Shown here piece after piece: positions 25,992 to 37,000 of a DNA stretch of 64,000 nt. The stretch is from Ceriagrion tenellum (Eukaryota > Arthropoda > Insecta > Odonata > Coenagrionidae), in the NCBI GenBank assembly GCA_963169105.1, contig OY720636.1, positions 135,275,747-135,339,746 on the forward strand, written 5' to 3'. Numbering within the stretch: the first letter of the stretch is position 1; each line of letters opens with the position of its first letter. The notes beneath the pieces are model-generated. The model was not told where the DNA came from. It saw nothing but the letters and a program-made list of their open reading frames with translations, and did no database searches. Position numbers and translations under genes: made by a program.

Positions 25992-26499
25992 ATCTCAGTG
26001 ACTTTAAAAACCGATGAAATGAGAGGTAAAGAATGTCTATAAGGTCGTATTAAACCTCCTCTTCCTAACGCTCAATTAGCTATCTTAAAATCACAGCGAG
26101 TTAAAATTATTTGCTGAAACTATGATTACTTTTCGTCTTTTACCTCGTAGATACCTTGTCCCAGGTTTCTCCAATCTTAAGACGAGGCCGAGTCTCTGGT
26201 ATCCTAATAATCCCTGCCATGCACCTTATTGGCTACTCATGGGGATTCATGTGGATGCAGATAGAGGAAAAGGAAATATTGCTCGGCTATTCACTGAGGT
26301 GGCAAACAATAAAGGTAACCTGCGCCGTAAGGTACGCCGTGTATGGGATGGTCAGAGTAGGATTTTACCAGCAGTAGAGGAAGGATGGAGCTAATCCAAG
26401 ATCAAGCAGCGGATCAGCCTAATATTATGGACTACAATGTAAAATTGCCACGTCCCATTCACTGAAAATCACTAGTATAGAATTCTTACCTGTGAACTC
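25992..26499. other. Intergenic stretch
   Basis: 26120-26390 is GC-richer, with two overlapping open frames (90 and 73 codons) that I cannot place in any family. I see no other feature. Confidence 0.4.
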
Positions 26500-26600
26500 T
26501 TGTAACAATTGGGATCCCGTAACCTCAATCGGGAATCAAACCCTGGCCCTTCGTTCGAGAATCCTGTCTTCCAGCAGCCTAATGCCCTGGAGTGGAGAGA
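26500..26600 (-). other. Possible tRNA-derived SINE head
   Basis: On the minus strand GGTTTGATTCC (26542-26532) is close to the RNA polymerase III box B consensus GGTTCRANTCC. AGGCTGCTGG about 38 bases earlier is a loose box A. The T-arm pairing around box B is only partial (CAGGG against CCCGA). It may be the head of a tRNA-like SINE; I cannot see the body or the tail. Confidence 0.25.
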
Positions 26601-27340
26601 AAAGAGGGGGTTAAGAGTCTGGAGGAGATCGGGAAGAGTTGCACGGAGGGCTGTAAAATGGATGTTGGGATGAGATATAAATGGAATAATGGAGCGAGGG
26701 TGAGCAGTAAGTGGAGTAGGGGCGGATCTAGTGCCGAAATAAAAAGTCTGAAATGAGAAAGCGGTGAGGGAAGGGACGGGAGAAGGCAGGAATTGAGGTG
26801 ATGGGGAGGAAAGGGGGGATGAAAGAGTGGAAGTAAGAAACGCCAAAATGAGAAAAGTTGCCGCGAGGATCGTGCGGGATACGGTGGGCTGGGAGGGGGT
26901 TTAGAGTGAGCGGGGGGTGGAGGGGATTGAGATTGGCGAGGGCTAGAGAGGGAGGGGTTGGGGAGGAGGTGGAGGAGTGTTGAGAGTAAAGAGGGTTTCC
27001 ACGGGGGGTCTGAGTGGGAAGGGGAGGATAAAGTGAAGCTTATCCGGAAGGTATAAAAAGGTGGTCTACTCGATGAGTACCATGGGAGGATGGCGTTCGA
27101 CTGTGCCTGCTCTCGAGGACGCTCAGCTCGAGAAGCCTAAGGTGTGCGGGTAGGTGGGTGCGTCGGCGAGCGGTGATTGTCATCCTGAGCGGGTTGAGCA
27201 CGCCGAGTGATTTGCGGAGTGATTGCAGAGCTGGAGGAGATTGAGGTTTCCCCACTCCGAGGGATGGTGAGGATTGGAAAAGAGAGATTGTAGCGATCGC
27301 ACACGGCCAGAGAGGACAAGTTGGTTGACTACAGACCGCC
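26601..27340. other. Purine-rich, GC-elevated island
   Basis: The plus strand is dominated by G and A (many GGAGG, GGGAGG and GAGGGG runs) between about 26580 and 27050, then turns into mixed GC-rich sequence to 27340. Open frames on the minus strand here (Pro, Ser and Leu rich) follow from this composition and do not look like real proteins. A CpG-containing segment follows at 27060-27300. The role is unknown. Confidence 0.5.
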
Positions 27341-27725
27341 ACCCTTCCCTATCTAATGATAGTAATTCTTTCTATGTACTTTCTTCTTTAATTAGTCCAT
27401 GAACTTATTCCTGAGTCTTTCTTTGGGGTCTTTTCCTTCAATTTTACCTTCAATTATAATCTCCACAAATCCATCGTGCCTCAGAGTTTGTCCAATCAAT
27501 CTGGTTTTTATATTCTGTGTAGTGCGTCATATAGTTCTTTCCTCTTTGACTCTTTTGTAAATTTCTTAATTTCTCATTTTTACGTCCATTTATCCGTCCA
27601 TTTGTCCGTAAGGATCATTCTCTAGCACCAGGTTTCGAACGCTTCCAGTCTGATCTCGTCTACTTGTCCAATTGTCCATGCTTCGGAGTACCACGCTACA
27701 CACGTGGCACGAGGGAATGATCGAA
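27341..27725 (-). pseudogene. LINE carboxy-terminal relic
   Basis: Read from 27720 downward: CSVVLRSMDNWTSRRDQTG, SVRNLVLENDPYGQMD, then after a stop TRLIGQTLRHDGFVEIIIEG and KIEGKDPKERLRNKFMD. These match the RTE-type LINE series C-S-V-x-L-Y-G-x-x-x-W-T, the membrane-like M-W-C-W-R-R-M position, F-I-G-H-x-L-R-H-D, I-I-E-G-K-I-E-G-K and R-x-R. Stops and frame changes make it a dead 3' fragment; no polymerase core is visible upstream. Confidence 0.72.
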
Positions 27726-30700
27726 GGTATAAAATACATGCATAGGTATAAGAAAGAGATATGGAAATTAAGTAGATCAACAAATAAGGGTCCTATCAAA
27801 CAGTACTGTCCAATCACGTCGGGTATCTCTTCTGCTTATACTAGCCTTGTACTTGACCAAGAACTATTTGTTATGAATTGTCGAGGATTACTTTCATGTG
27901 GTTAAAATGGATTTGGAGACCTTAAAACCAGTAAATGACTTTCAATTTTAGAAAAGATCGTAAATGTAGGTATTACATTTAACGGAGCAAAAGTCAAATA
28001 AGAAGAACCATGGTGAGCATGAACCAAATATTAGGGAGAAACATAGAGCTTGGTAAGTGGCAATTAATGTTTCTCTGCAGGGTGATAGGATAATCAAAAG
28101 CGCGGCTTCCATTCCATTGGGGGACAGCGAATGTGGGTGAAGGAGGAAATGAAGAGTGGCTCCGAACAAGAGGTCAAGGGGTATGTGGGGTTTATGTCTG
28201 AGGGAAGGATGAGAGGATTTTGGGAAAAGAGGACCACAATGGATAAGAAAGATGAAACTTGATAAGGGGTATTGATGGCCGAAGAGATTATTTTGAAAGG
28301 TAAGCTTTTGGATGAATGCGGGATTGCTGAAGAGGCTGATCGTAACTAAGACTCCTATCCAATCAATGAACCTTGAGGATCCAATTGAGGGAGTTAACCG
28401 AGAAGTGCGCAGTACTTCCGTGTAGAACCCTAATTCGGCTCCTAAAATTCATGGATCCAAAGAAAAACTCTGTCTCCGACTTTACTTGGACGTATAGAGC
28501 AGGTATTGCCATAATAAGATTTTTGGAATTATCGTTCCATAAAGCAAAAATTCTTATCACAATTCGCTAATATGTGCCCTGCTAACTCCTTGAGATTATT
28601 GTATTTCCTATAAGTTTTATCTACTCAAAAATATAACCCTGTTGTCTAAAACCCCTCAGTAAAAATTTTCATATTACGCGGAAAGATGATCAAAAGACTG
28701 TTTCTAAGGCTGGCAGCATTCAAGTCAGGAGTTTAATGGACGTCAATAGTCTTTGAAGTTATTTCCAGTTAATAAACGCAGAGTTCATGCTGATCTTCTA
28801 TTCCTTTGTTATCTTATAAATAATAATCTATTTTTCCCATTCTTACTCGAGAAAATAAACCTACGTACCCAAGTTATAAACGCAAGAACTAAACGATTTC
28901 TCTCTATTTCTCATCACAGTAAAAATTATGGAAAAAACATTGCCACGAATAGAGTCATGAGAAAAGCAGAATTAGAGTCATGAGAACAACAAATAAAAAT
29001 ATTTCTTTAGGTTTCTTCAGCCACTCAAAGATTAACTCTAAATTACAGTTGAAAATGAAAGTGGAGTGATCCTCATAAACTAAAAAAGTCTTCTCTAATA
29101 TTAAACCCATGGGTCAGCGCAATAAATACATTTTTAAGTGTATGGTTATTAATGTCATGTGTTGTACTTCATACACTACATCAGATTTTATGTTACTTTT
29201 CTTCAATTCTTTACCAAACTTGTAATTTTTATTAATATTATCCTTTCATATATCTATTCTCTTCCATAATTGGTGTGTGAGGTTTTATGGTATTGGTAAA
29301 TTTTGTTTCTAATGATGTAAAAATTAGTGTTCTGCTATGCATTTTGGCAGTTCATTAAATAAGACAATTATTACTATTAATTTAATTGTTTCTCTGTATA
29401 TTTCTTTCGGGCCAAATCGGTATAGCGGAGCTCATGCTGTACTTTTTCAGCTATTTTATTTTACACTATATCTCCTAGGTATAGACAAACTATATGTGGT
29501 ATGTATTATGGCTCTTTTTGCAATCTAATCTATATTCTACTTTTCAATACGATATTTACTACGTTACTGTGAAGATTTTTTGCTATTTCTCCGGCTGAAG
29601 ATGTGACTACATTATTGATACTTTTCCTGGTTCCACCGCTCTTAAATTTCATTTTTTAGCTGTATGTACTTTTGAACCATTTCCTTATACTTCTTTCCTA
29701 AATTTTTGGAACTTTGAACTAATAATGCTCTTAAGTAGGTTATTGTTTTAACTCATTAGTACTATATCTGATCTGTTATCAGCAATTGTTCCATCTGTGA
29801 TAGTTGATATGTCCTATCATTATTACTATATTGGACTCTCGTCAATTTTTTACTTAGGGTTGATGGCTTTTGAGTGGAGATTTATGGAATCTATGTCTAG
29901 TGGCTTGAAAATTTTAGAGTGACTGGTGTTAGTACTTAGAAAAAATTTTAGAAAAGAAGCTTAATTTCTCCTGCAAAACCTTACTTTGACATCTTACCTT
30001 AGCACATTTTCCTGAATTTTCAAATACAAACGCATACATATACCGTTCATATACAAACACAGACCGTTCTCATTGATCATTCAATATGCATTCCAACCAA
30101 GCAGCTATAATGGCAGAGGCTACATACTGGCTGCAGTAATTGAATACCTATCTGTGTTTTTTATATGCAGCTCCATCAAAATATAACGCTAAGTTGGAAC
30201 AAAATATGCTAAAAATAGTGACTCTGTAAGTGTTTGGAATGGGTAAATTAGGAGTGCTATATCCCTCAAGTGTGAAGATTTATTAATCTCACGGATTATA
30301 ACAAGAGTCCGCTTTGTAATATTCAATCACTTGTAATGCATCGTGACAAACGACGCATGGTGGTTCATGCATGTCGGTCGGCGCTCAATGCTAGAAATAC
30401 GTTAACTATCCTCTGTAGTCTTCCGCGACTCCGTAAAGTTGTGGATATGATTATGCCAATGATGCTCAGCGAGTTCTGTCTAATACAATCAGAGCACTTA
30501 GTTTGCCTCGAAAATCGAACCTTCAAATGCAACCTTTGCTGAATTGAAGAAAGTATATTGTTAAGCGTAAGAATTTGTTAAATATATTAATTAAATTTGA
30601 GATTAATAGCACAAATTTCTGAACGCATTACATAGTTTCAAACGCAAATCATGATTAAGAAAAGAAGTAAAGATGTTACAGAATATGAGCATGGGTTCAA

Positions 30701-31924
30701 ATGAAGTAAGAAATATTATCCTTATTGATGGCTTTATTCAAACTTTTTACTAAAATAAATGCTACTCAATTGGTCTCAGATTACTTTTAATTGTGCTTAT
30801 GGGTTCAAAAATTGCATCGTTTAAGATTTGTTAAACCTCCGTTGATGTGACCGTGAACGTACAAAGGAACAACGGTAAATCTGCAAGGACAGGTGTCCTG
30901 AGCGGATCCAACAGTTAATAGCCCTTTCTCCGCGTTACCATAGCATTTTCTACCCTAAACATCATGAAGCAATGCCTCCCCTGCGAGCTGTATTCAAATC
31001 ATTATCATCCACTCACTTCGTCCCAGCCTCCCCACCCGCCACCTGCAAAATTCCGATCTCTACAGCCTCGACTTTATACCTAGCGCTATCTTTAACGATT
31101 ACCCCACTTACGCCCCGTGCGAACGACGGAGCCCCTTTACCCTTTAAGTGCCCCTCTGCTCCTCCTCTTACCCAGCCCTGTTGATCGCTCCATTCCAATT
31201 TCCTGAATTCTTGCCGTCAGACCCCCACCATTCCCCTCCTTCCCCCGCTCATTCCCATCCTCCCATATAACGTCGAGCTCTTCCCTTCCCATCGTTCGAG
31301 AATGCAAAACGTCGATGCTCGATACCGATTCGATTAGTCACAAAAATTGATGAATCTCAATCATTTTGTTTTTTTTGATGGCATAAGTTAAAAAAATGGA
31401 TTATACGAGATCAACCATTCCCTTTCCGACCGGGTCGGACGGCGATGAGGTTCTTTGAGTTACTCTTTTGATATGTAAAAGCAAAGCTCCGTAACATTAA
31501 ATATCGTGACCAATACACATCAAAGGCTGAATCTAATGGCTTTAGGTACAGCTGAGTGTCTCACTTTTAGCTAACAACGTTTCTACGTCGTTAGAGGAGG
31601 TATCTTCAAGCTGAAGATCTGAAAGAGAGTTGTAAAATAAAAGCAACACATGCAGCAATACCTGAAGCCATTGAACCAGTTGTTTAAGTCCCTAGTCTAG
31701 TTAAACTGCTTTAGTTAAATATCTAAGACTGTCATGCATACGATCCATATATCTATATCTCTCTGCCTTCTAGGAATCAGATTAAACTATTATAGTTCAT
31801 GGTCACCGAGGATAAGTGTTTCCTTCTTTACTTTCTGTTAGTTTCTTAGGATTTGATGGGCAATTAAGGATTATTGAGTCATTTAGTAAAGGCAGGTTGG
31901 TATTTTAGAGGAAAATCTCCTTAT
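27726..31924. other. Gene-free stretch
   Basis: No recognisable product. 28990-29900 is T-rich; in reverse it yields broken open frames that I could not assign. 30960-31310 is pyrimidine-rich and GC-elevated, the mirror image in composition of the purine island at 26.6 kb. Otherwise blank. Confidence 0.45.
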
Positions 31925-32309
31925 TAGGAGGCATATGCGGTGTTCTGACACACCGGGTCATTGCTTCTTCGGTTTGGCCATGTTGAGAGAATGGATGAGA
32001 GTCGAATAACAAAACAAATATATAAGAGTGAAATGAATGGTGCAAGAGGGAGAGGTGGGCCTAGGAAGGTATGGTTGAATGTGGTTGAGGAAATTCTAAA
32101 GGGGAGGAATATTAGGAGTCTTAAAAACAGGGGGGCGTGTATGAAACAGTGTATGAGGGTAAATGAGGCAAAAGATGTTAGCAAGGATAGGTCTGTATGG
32201 AGGAAATTATTGAACCAGAGTTAGGTGTAGAAATATGTATTTATGAGTGAAACTTTGTGACTGTGCCTACCCCGGAAGAAAACAGTGTGATTGGTATGTA
32301 TGTATGTAT
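31925..32309 (+). pseudogene. LINE carboxy-terminal relic with (GTAT)4 tail
   Basis: The plus-strand frame 31961-32224 reads LLRFGHVERMDESRITKQIY, SEMNGARGRGGPRKVWLNVV, EEILKGRNIRSLKNRGACMK, VNEAKDVSKDRSVWRKL and stops. R-x-G-H-V-E-R-M, the G-R-G-R/G-x-P-R-K-x-W basic patch and D-R-x-x-W-R are the hallmarks of the carboxy end of RTE/R1-type LINE proteins. The 87-codon segment is uninterrupted. A 3' UTR of about 70 bases ends in GTATGTATGTATGTAT (32294-32309). Confidence 0.8.
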
Positions 32310-33207
32310 CTCTGTAGATGAAGTGTAGAGAGAATCTCCGTTATTATTATTCTGTTCTTAAGGTGGTTTGAGCAATTTTTGTTGATTCACAGAGATTTAC
32401 CTTAAACTTTGCGAACGTGTTCTCATCAGTGATATCTAAAGACAAAAGTGAGAAAAAACAACATCATATTCATTTTTTTCTCGGCATACCCAATGAAGGG
32501 AACACTTCCACTGAGCTCTCAAGTAATTATGCCATAGGTTCCCAATATTATGAATTATAGCTACAATCCGGACTTATAACGAGGGCCTCAGAACAAGAAC
32601 CAGGTAGGAGCAGAAACCAATCCAACCCAGTCCCAAAATCGTCAAGAAAATATTTTTACACCTTAGTCAGGACCCTTTTTCTTATAATTATGGTAACTAA
32701 CATTGTGGGTTTAGCGTTAAATTCATTCAAATGAGTGCGAATGAAAAGCCAAAGCGATGTAGCTGGTCAATAAAGGTTAGAGGTTAGATTCATTAGTCTC
32801 AATGATGGCTGGGTGGGGCTCAATGATGGCTGGCCAGTCTCAAATAAAAAGAATATATAAAGCTTTGGAGGCTGGCAAAGAGTGGATGGAGAACACGGTA
32901 ATATCAGTAAGGAAGTTGAATGAATAGCCTAAATAGTAAAGTTTTTCAACAGCAGCAACAACCAAAGTCATTAAAAATTTGAAACCGTTTCTTTTAGCCA
33001 TCCCATTTCCAAGTGGATTCGTTTCTCCATGTAGGTGGGAAAGTACTGAAGGTAAGGACTGAATAATTCATAAAAGAACCTGTAATGGATGATCTGGTGA
33101 GGGACATGCCTATATAAATGATGCGTGCTAAGCAAAATTGACTACGTTAAGAGAAATGATGAATAAACTTAATGGTTGAAGGCTTAACTTTGTGGAATGT
33201 ATCTACT
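32310..33207. other. Intergenic stretch
   Basis: AT-rich with no coding resemblance. 32790-32840 contains a short repeated phrase (CAATGATGGCTGG, twice). Confidence 0.4.
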
Positions 33208-33827
33208 GACATCGCTAGAAAGAGAGAACTCTTAGTATTTTCCACACTTAAGACTTTAATTTCCAACCCAGGTTTCGACTGCCTTGCAATCATTTTCAAG
33301 GTACATATACATGGCATGCGACTTAATATATAGATCTGGGGAGGGGGGGGGAAGAAGTGGTTGATTGACGTCAGAGACGTGCGTCACGGTCAGTGGGAGG
33401 TGGTGGGGGTAAAAGGAGATGTTTCATCAGCCTTTGCTAAACATTTAATCAAAGAGGACCATATAAGTGACTTTTCGCCGGAAGTGCTACCCGTTGAGAA
33501 GAAAGGAGCCAAATTGGACTACTTGGAACATTTTGAAATTTTAAGTGCTGCCAAGAACATAAGTGAGAATCTCTTAAATGAATGTGTTTTTCCCTCCCAC
33601 TCTCCCCTATTATCCATACCTTTCCCCCCACCACCTCCCACTGACCGTGACGCACGTCTCTAACGTCAATCAACCACTTCTTCCCCCCCCCCTCCCCAGA
33701 TCTATATATTAAGTCGCATGCCATGTATATGTACCTTGAAAATGATTGCAAGGCAGTCGAAACCTGGGTCGGAAATTAAAGTCTTAAGTGTGGAAAATAC
33801 TAAGAGTTCTCTCTTTCTAGCGATGTC
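33208..33827. mobile_element. Penelope-derived foldback with ~205-bp arms
   Basis: Left arm 33208-33412 and right arm 33621-33827 are almost perfect reverse complements; a 208-bp loop separates them. The outer ends read GACATCGCTAGAAAGAG. Each arm holds one hammerhead-like core: in the right arm on the plus strand CTTGAAAAT, GATTGC-AAG-GCAGTC (6-bp stem), GAAACC (33735-33765), and its mirror in the left arm on the minus strand. The loop encodes what looks like the end of a Penelope GIY-YIG endonuclease. Penelope-like elements often carry inverted or partly inverted terminal repeats with such cores, so this is best read as two oppositely oriented Penelope ends joined around a scrap of coding sequence. 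Arm near-identity means either a recent origin or gene conversion between the arms. I see no clear target-site duplication. Confidence 0.75.
33415..33590 (+). pseudogene. Penelope GIY-YIG endonuclease carboxy-terminal scrap
   Basis: The loop of the foldback reads SSAFAKHLIKEDHISDFS, PEVLPVEKKGAKLDYLEHFE, ILSAAKNISENLLNE. In Penelope-like elements the end of the GIY-YIG domain carries a similar series: a Ser/Ala-x-x-A-x-H-L/M helix, a V-L-x-x-x-x-K-G-x-x-L-D-x-L-E-x-L-E-I helix with its metal-binding Glu, and L-L-N-x-Q/E. The resemblance is to this last helix pair only; the GIY and YIG strands themselves are absent. The open frame continues into the right arm, where it becomes non-coding. Confidence 0.6.
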
Positions 33828-34025
33828 TGAAATGATGAAAGTCGAATAAAGAAAAATGTTCACGTCAAACCAGTGTGGATTGTGGAAGAGACAGGAGAAG
33901 GACAACTTCTAAGGAGTCTTAAAGAGAAGAGAACGTGTATGAAGAAATACATGAAGGCAAAAGAAGTAAAGTAAGCATACAGGTAGATAAGGATTGGGGA
34001 GCTTGGAAAAATTTAATATGATAGG
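33828..34025 (+). pseudogene. Decayed LINE carboxy-terminal relic
   Basis: Fragments in shifted frames (NDESRI; LLRSLKEKRTCMKKYMKAKE; KDWGAWKNL) parallel the relic at 31961-32224 (MDESRI; IRSLKNRGACMKQCMRVNEAK; DRSVWRKL). It is therefore a second, more decayed copy of the same LINE 3' end. The Penelope foldback abuts it exactly at the GHVERM position, which suggests the foldback inserted into the LINE relic, though the left side cannot be recognised. Confidence 0.55.
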
Positions 34026-37000
34026 ATCAGTTTTCCAATTTTCGGATAAATAATGATTTAATTAAACGTAAAACTTTTCACGAATCTTCAGAGTTCACCT
34101 CTAGTAAACACATGAAGGATAATATCCTAAAAAGAGACGTTATTCATAACATTTCCAAAATTTAAAGGTGTATAAAATAAGTGTGAATATTTATTTCTTC
34201 ATAAATATTTTCATAAGAGTTCATGTTATTTGCATCCAAGCCTTCTTTTAAGGTAGATGATGCAACAGTGGAAATATGCATTAGAACATGAGAAAAAAGT
34301 AGAATTAGTCCATAGATTGAAAAACGGACACTGACTGTTAAGAGAGTTCCATAATAACATTGGTAAGGAAAGGAGAAAAGGCGACCCCATATCAGAAATC
34401 AAGGGCACTCATGATGATGATTAATTATGACTGGACTCGTGAACGCAATTCAGATCAATTCTCGAGCCTCTGAAATATGCATGAAATTTTATTGATGCCT
34501 TCATTTAGTCACATATAATTTACCATGTCGAAATCAATGCAAACCGATTCAAAACTCAAACATTTCCCGGGTAATACAATGATAGTTTGAGACCGGATCG
34601 TTTCCATGATCATCATATCATGTGACATTTGTAAATTGATTAACTCATTTAGTTATCCCTCTTCATCATAATAAAGATACTGATTAAGTGATACGGAAAC
34701 ATTTTCTAATGTAAAAATGGTTTCAGGTTCCACTTTCAGTAAAAATTTAACTGAAAAACAAGAGAAAATTTGTAAACAAAATTTATCCACACTATAATAT
34801 ACCAGGCTAGGCGATCTCCCTTGGGATTAAGCCGTGACGATTTTCTGGGTGGTTCAAGTCCAAACGCTACGAGGCGCGGGAGTCGTACATTTTACATTCT
34901 TTAGTTTACTTGATACAACGTCATTGCGTCTTTATGGCAGTCAGTTTAACCAATACGGCGATATAGTCATACTAGTAAGTACAATGCTTAATAGCAGCAC
35001 AATTTGGAATCGGCTTTAACTGAATTTTTATGACTCTTAAAGTGAACATTCTAAAATGGTCGGAGCCGGGAGGATTGCTTTTTTCTAAAATAATTGGTAT
35101 TTTAAAATCATCTTTTGGATTCCTTTAGGATCCAACGCCTAATCAAATTTAAAAATGCAGAAATTTATCAATGGTAACTAAGAGAATGATTTCATAATTT
35201 TGTGTTTTGAAGCTTGTTCTTAGTTACAAGGCAATAAAGTGAGTTACCTTTATTGCAGAAGTTAGAATCGTCATAACGTATCTACTTAAGCATAGCACAT
35301 TATTAGAATATTGAATGTAATAAACTCTTAAACTAATATTGATTAATACGAAGTGACGCTCTACCAATAAATTTCTACTTCGTAACGTGGATTTCACATA
35401 CTTTTTTATCCAACCGTACATACCATACATGCCATAGCCTGTATTCGCATTGCTATACTTATTAAAATATGTTTTCATCCCCATAAAATGATATCATCTA
35501 CAAAAATTCGCCTAATTATGATTCGCATAATGCAATCCCGTAAAGAAATGCATTCGATTAAAGGACGGCATTTCATTTTGTTAATTTGTATTGTTGCTAT
35601 TGGTTATTTATAAGTTTACATAAAAATTCTGAAACAGCCGAATTTAGAGCTAATAAACTATGATTTATTTCCCTAAAGCAAACGAATAGTCTGAGGGACG
35701 TCAAATCTTTGTTCTATGGATCAAATCTCTCTATAGGATGAAGATGACACCTTTATTTTTAATGTTGATATCGGACAAATGGCTATGGATTTACATAAAA
35801 AATGTTGAGCTATCAGTATTGCAACTTTCGTTGGATTACATGGATGTATAATTTCTTCAGAATTCTGAAGATAAATACGGCATGGCTACTGTCAGGAAAA
35901 TGGCAAATTGTTAGCCTTTATCCTCATTCTAGTTGATGCTTTTGTTCTACTTGTAATTAACATTGCTTTATTATTGACGCATCTGACAAATGTGCCGTTA
36001 ATCTGATCAGTAAATGTCTAATGATCTGTAAATGTACTGTGCGTGGTGATCTGTATGGCATTGCGAATGAAATGAATGACTGATAACTTTCAACGGTTAA
36101 AATATCCATATATTGTTCCCATATTTGCTCTAGTTTTTCCGTATTTATTCAAAATAGTATGGGCAAAAATACTTTCAGCATTTAATATCATTTTTTCGTA
36201 TGTTTCTTCATTACAATGTTTTTCATCTGTAAGCACTATCAACACAATGTATAGAACATTATTAAGGGCTCATTATCATAATCCTATCGGTCTAGCTTCC
36301 TATTATCCTCATTGTCCAGATGAACACGTTTTGTAGGTTTTCCCTCCTATTTTGCTAACTTCACATTTGTATCTTATCATTGCATCTCCCAATTTCTTGT
36401 ATCTTGCAAAATCTTCATTTGACTAATCATTTCGTCAGGCATCTCTGATTTTTTTCTTCATTGTGGACCATTGTCAGACTGATGTCATTCGACTATTACA
36501 ATTCCACTATTATTATTCCACTCTTTACATTGCATTTTAAAACCTTCTTCTGTAGATCAGAATGACAAATTCCAGTTTCAAAGCCTGTTTTGCACAGGTA
36601 TGACAACGTTTTATCTCTTAGGTACGATTTCCATACTACGCTACGAGTATCATTCGACCTCCTTTCTGTAGTCATCTTGGCTTTCTTGGTAATCCTGAGA
36701 TTATTTCTGTCTAGATTCTATTCCATCGTTGCAGTTTCAATCCAGAACAGAAATTGTTCACCATTTATTGTTTCGCCTGATGCAAATTGCTTCGTTTACA
36801 AATATATATTCCAGTGCCACTCAACTTTAACAAAAATACTTTCACTATTCTTTCAATATGCAGCATGTCCACAAATATGAACTGTTCTAATAATATTCAG
36901 CATTCCTTTTGTGCCCTTACTTGTAAACTATCACCCAGCACCCAGTAGTAATACTCAGTTTCTGAATGTATTAATTTATTTATCGATTCCTGAGCAACCC

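Noticed and set aside
34808..34870. tRNA-like box B (GGTTCAAGTCC) with a loose box A
   Set aside because: The T-stem does not pair and no cloverleaf can be drawn.
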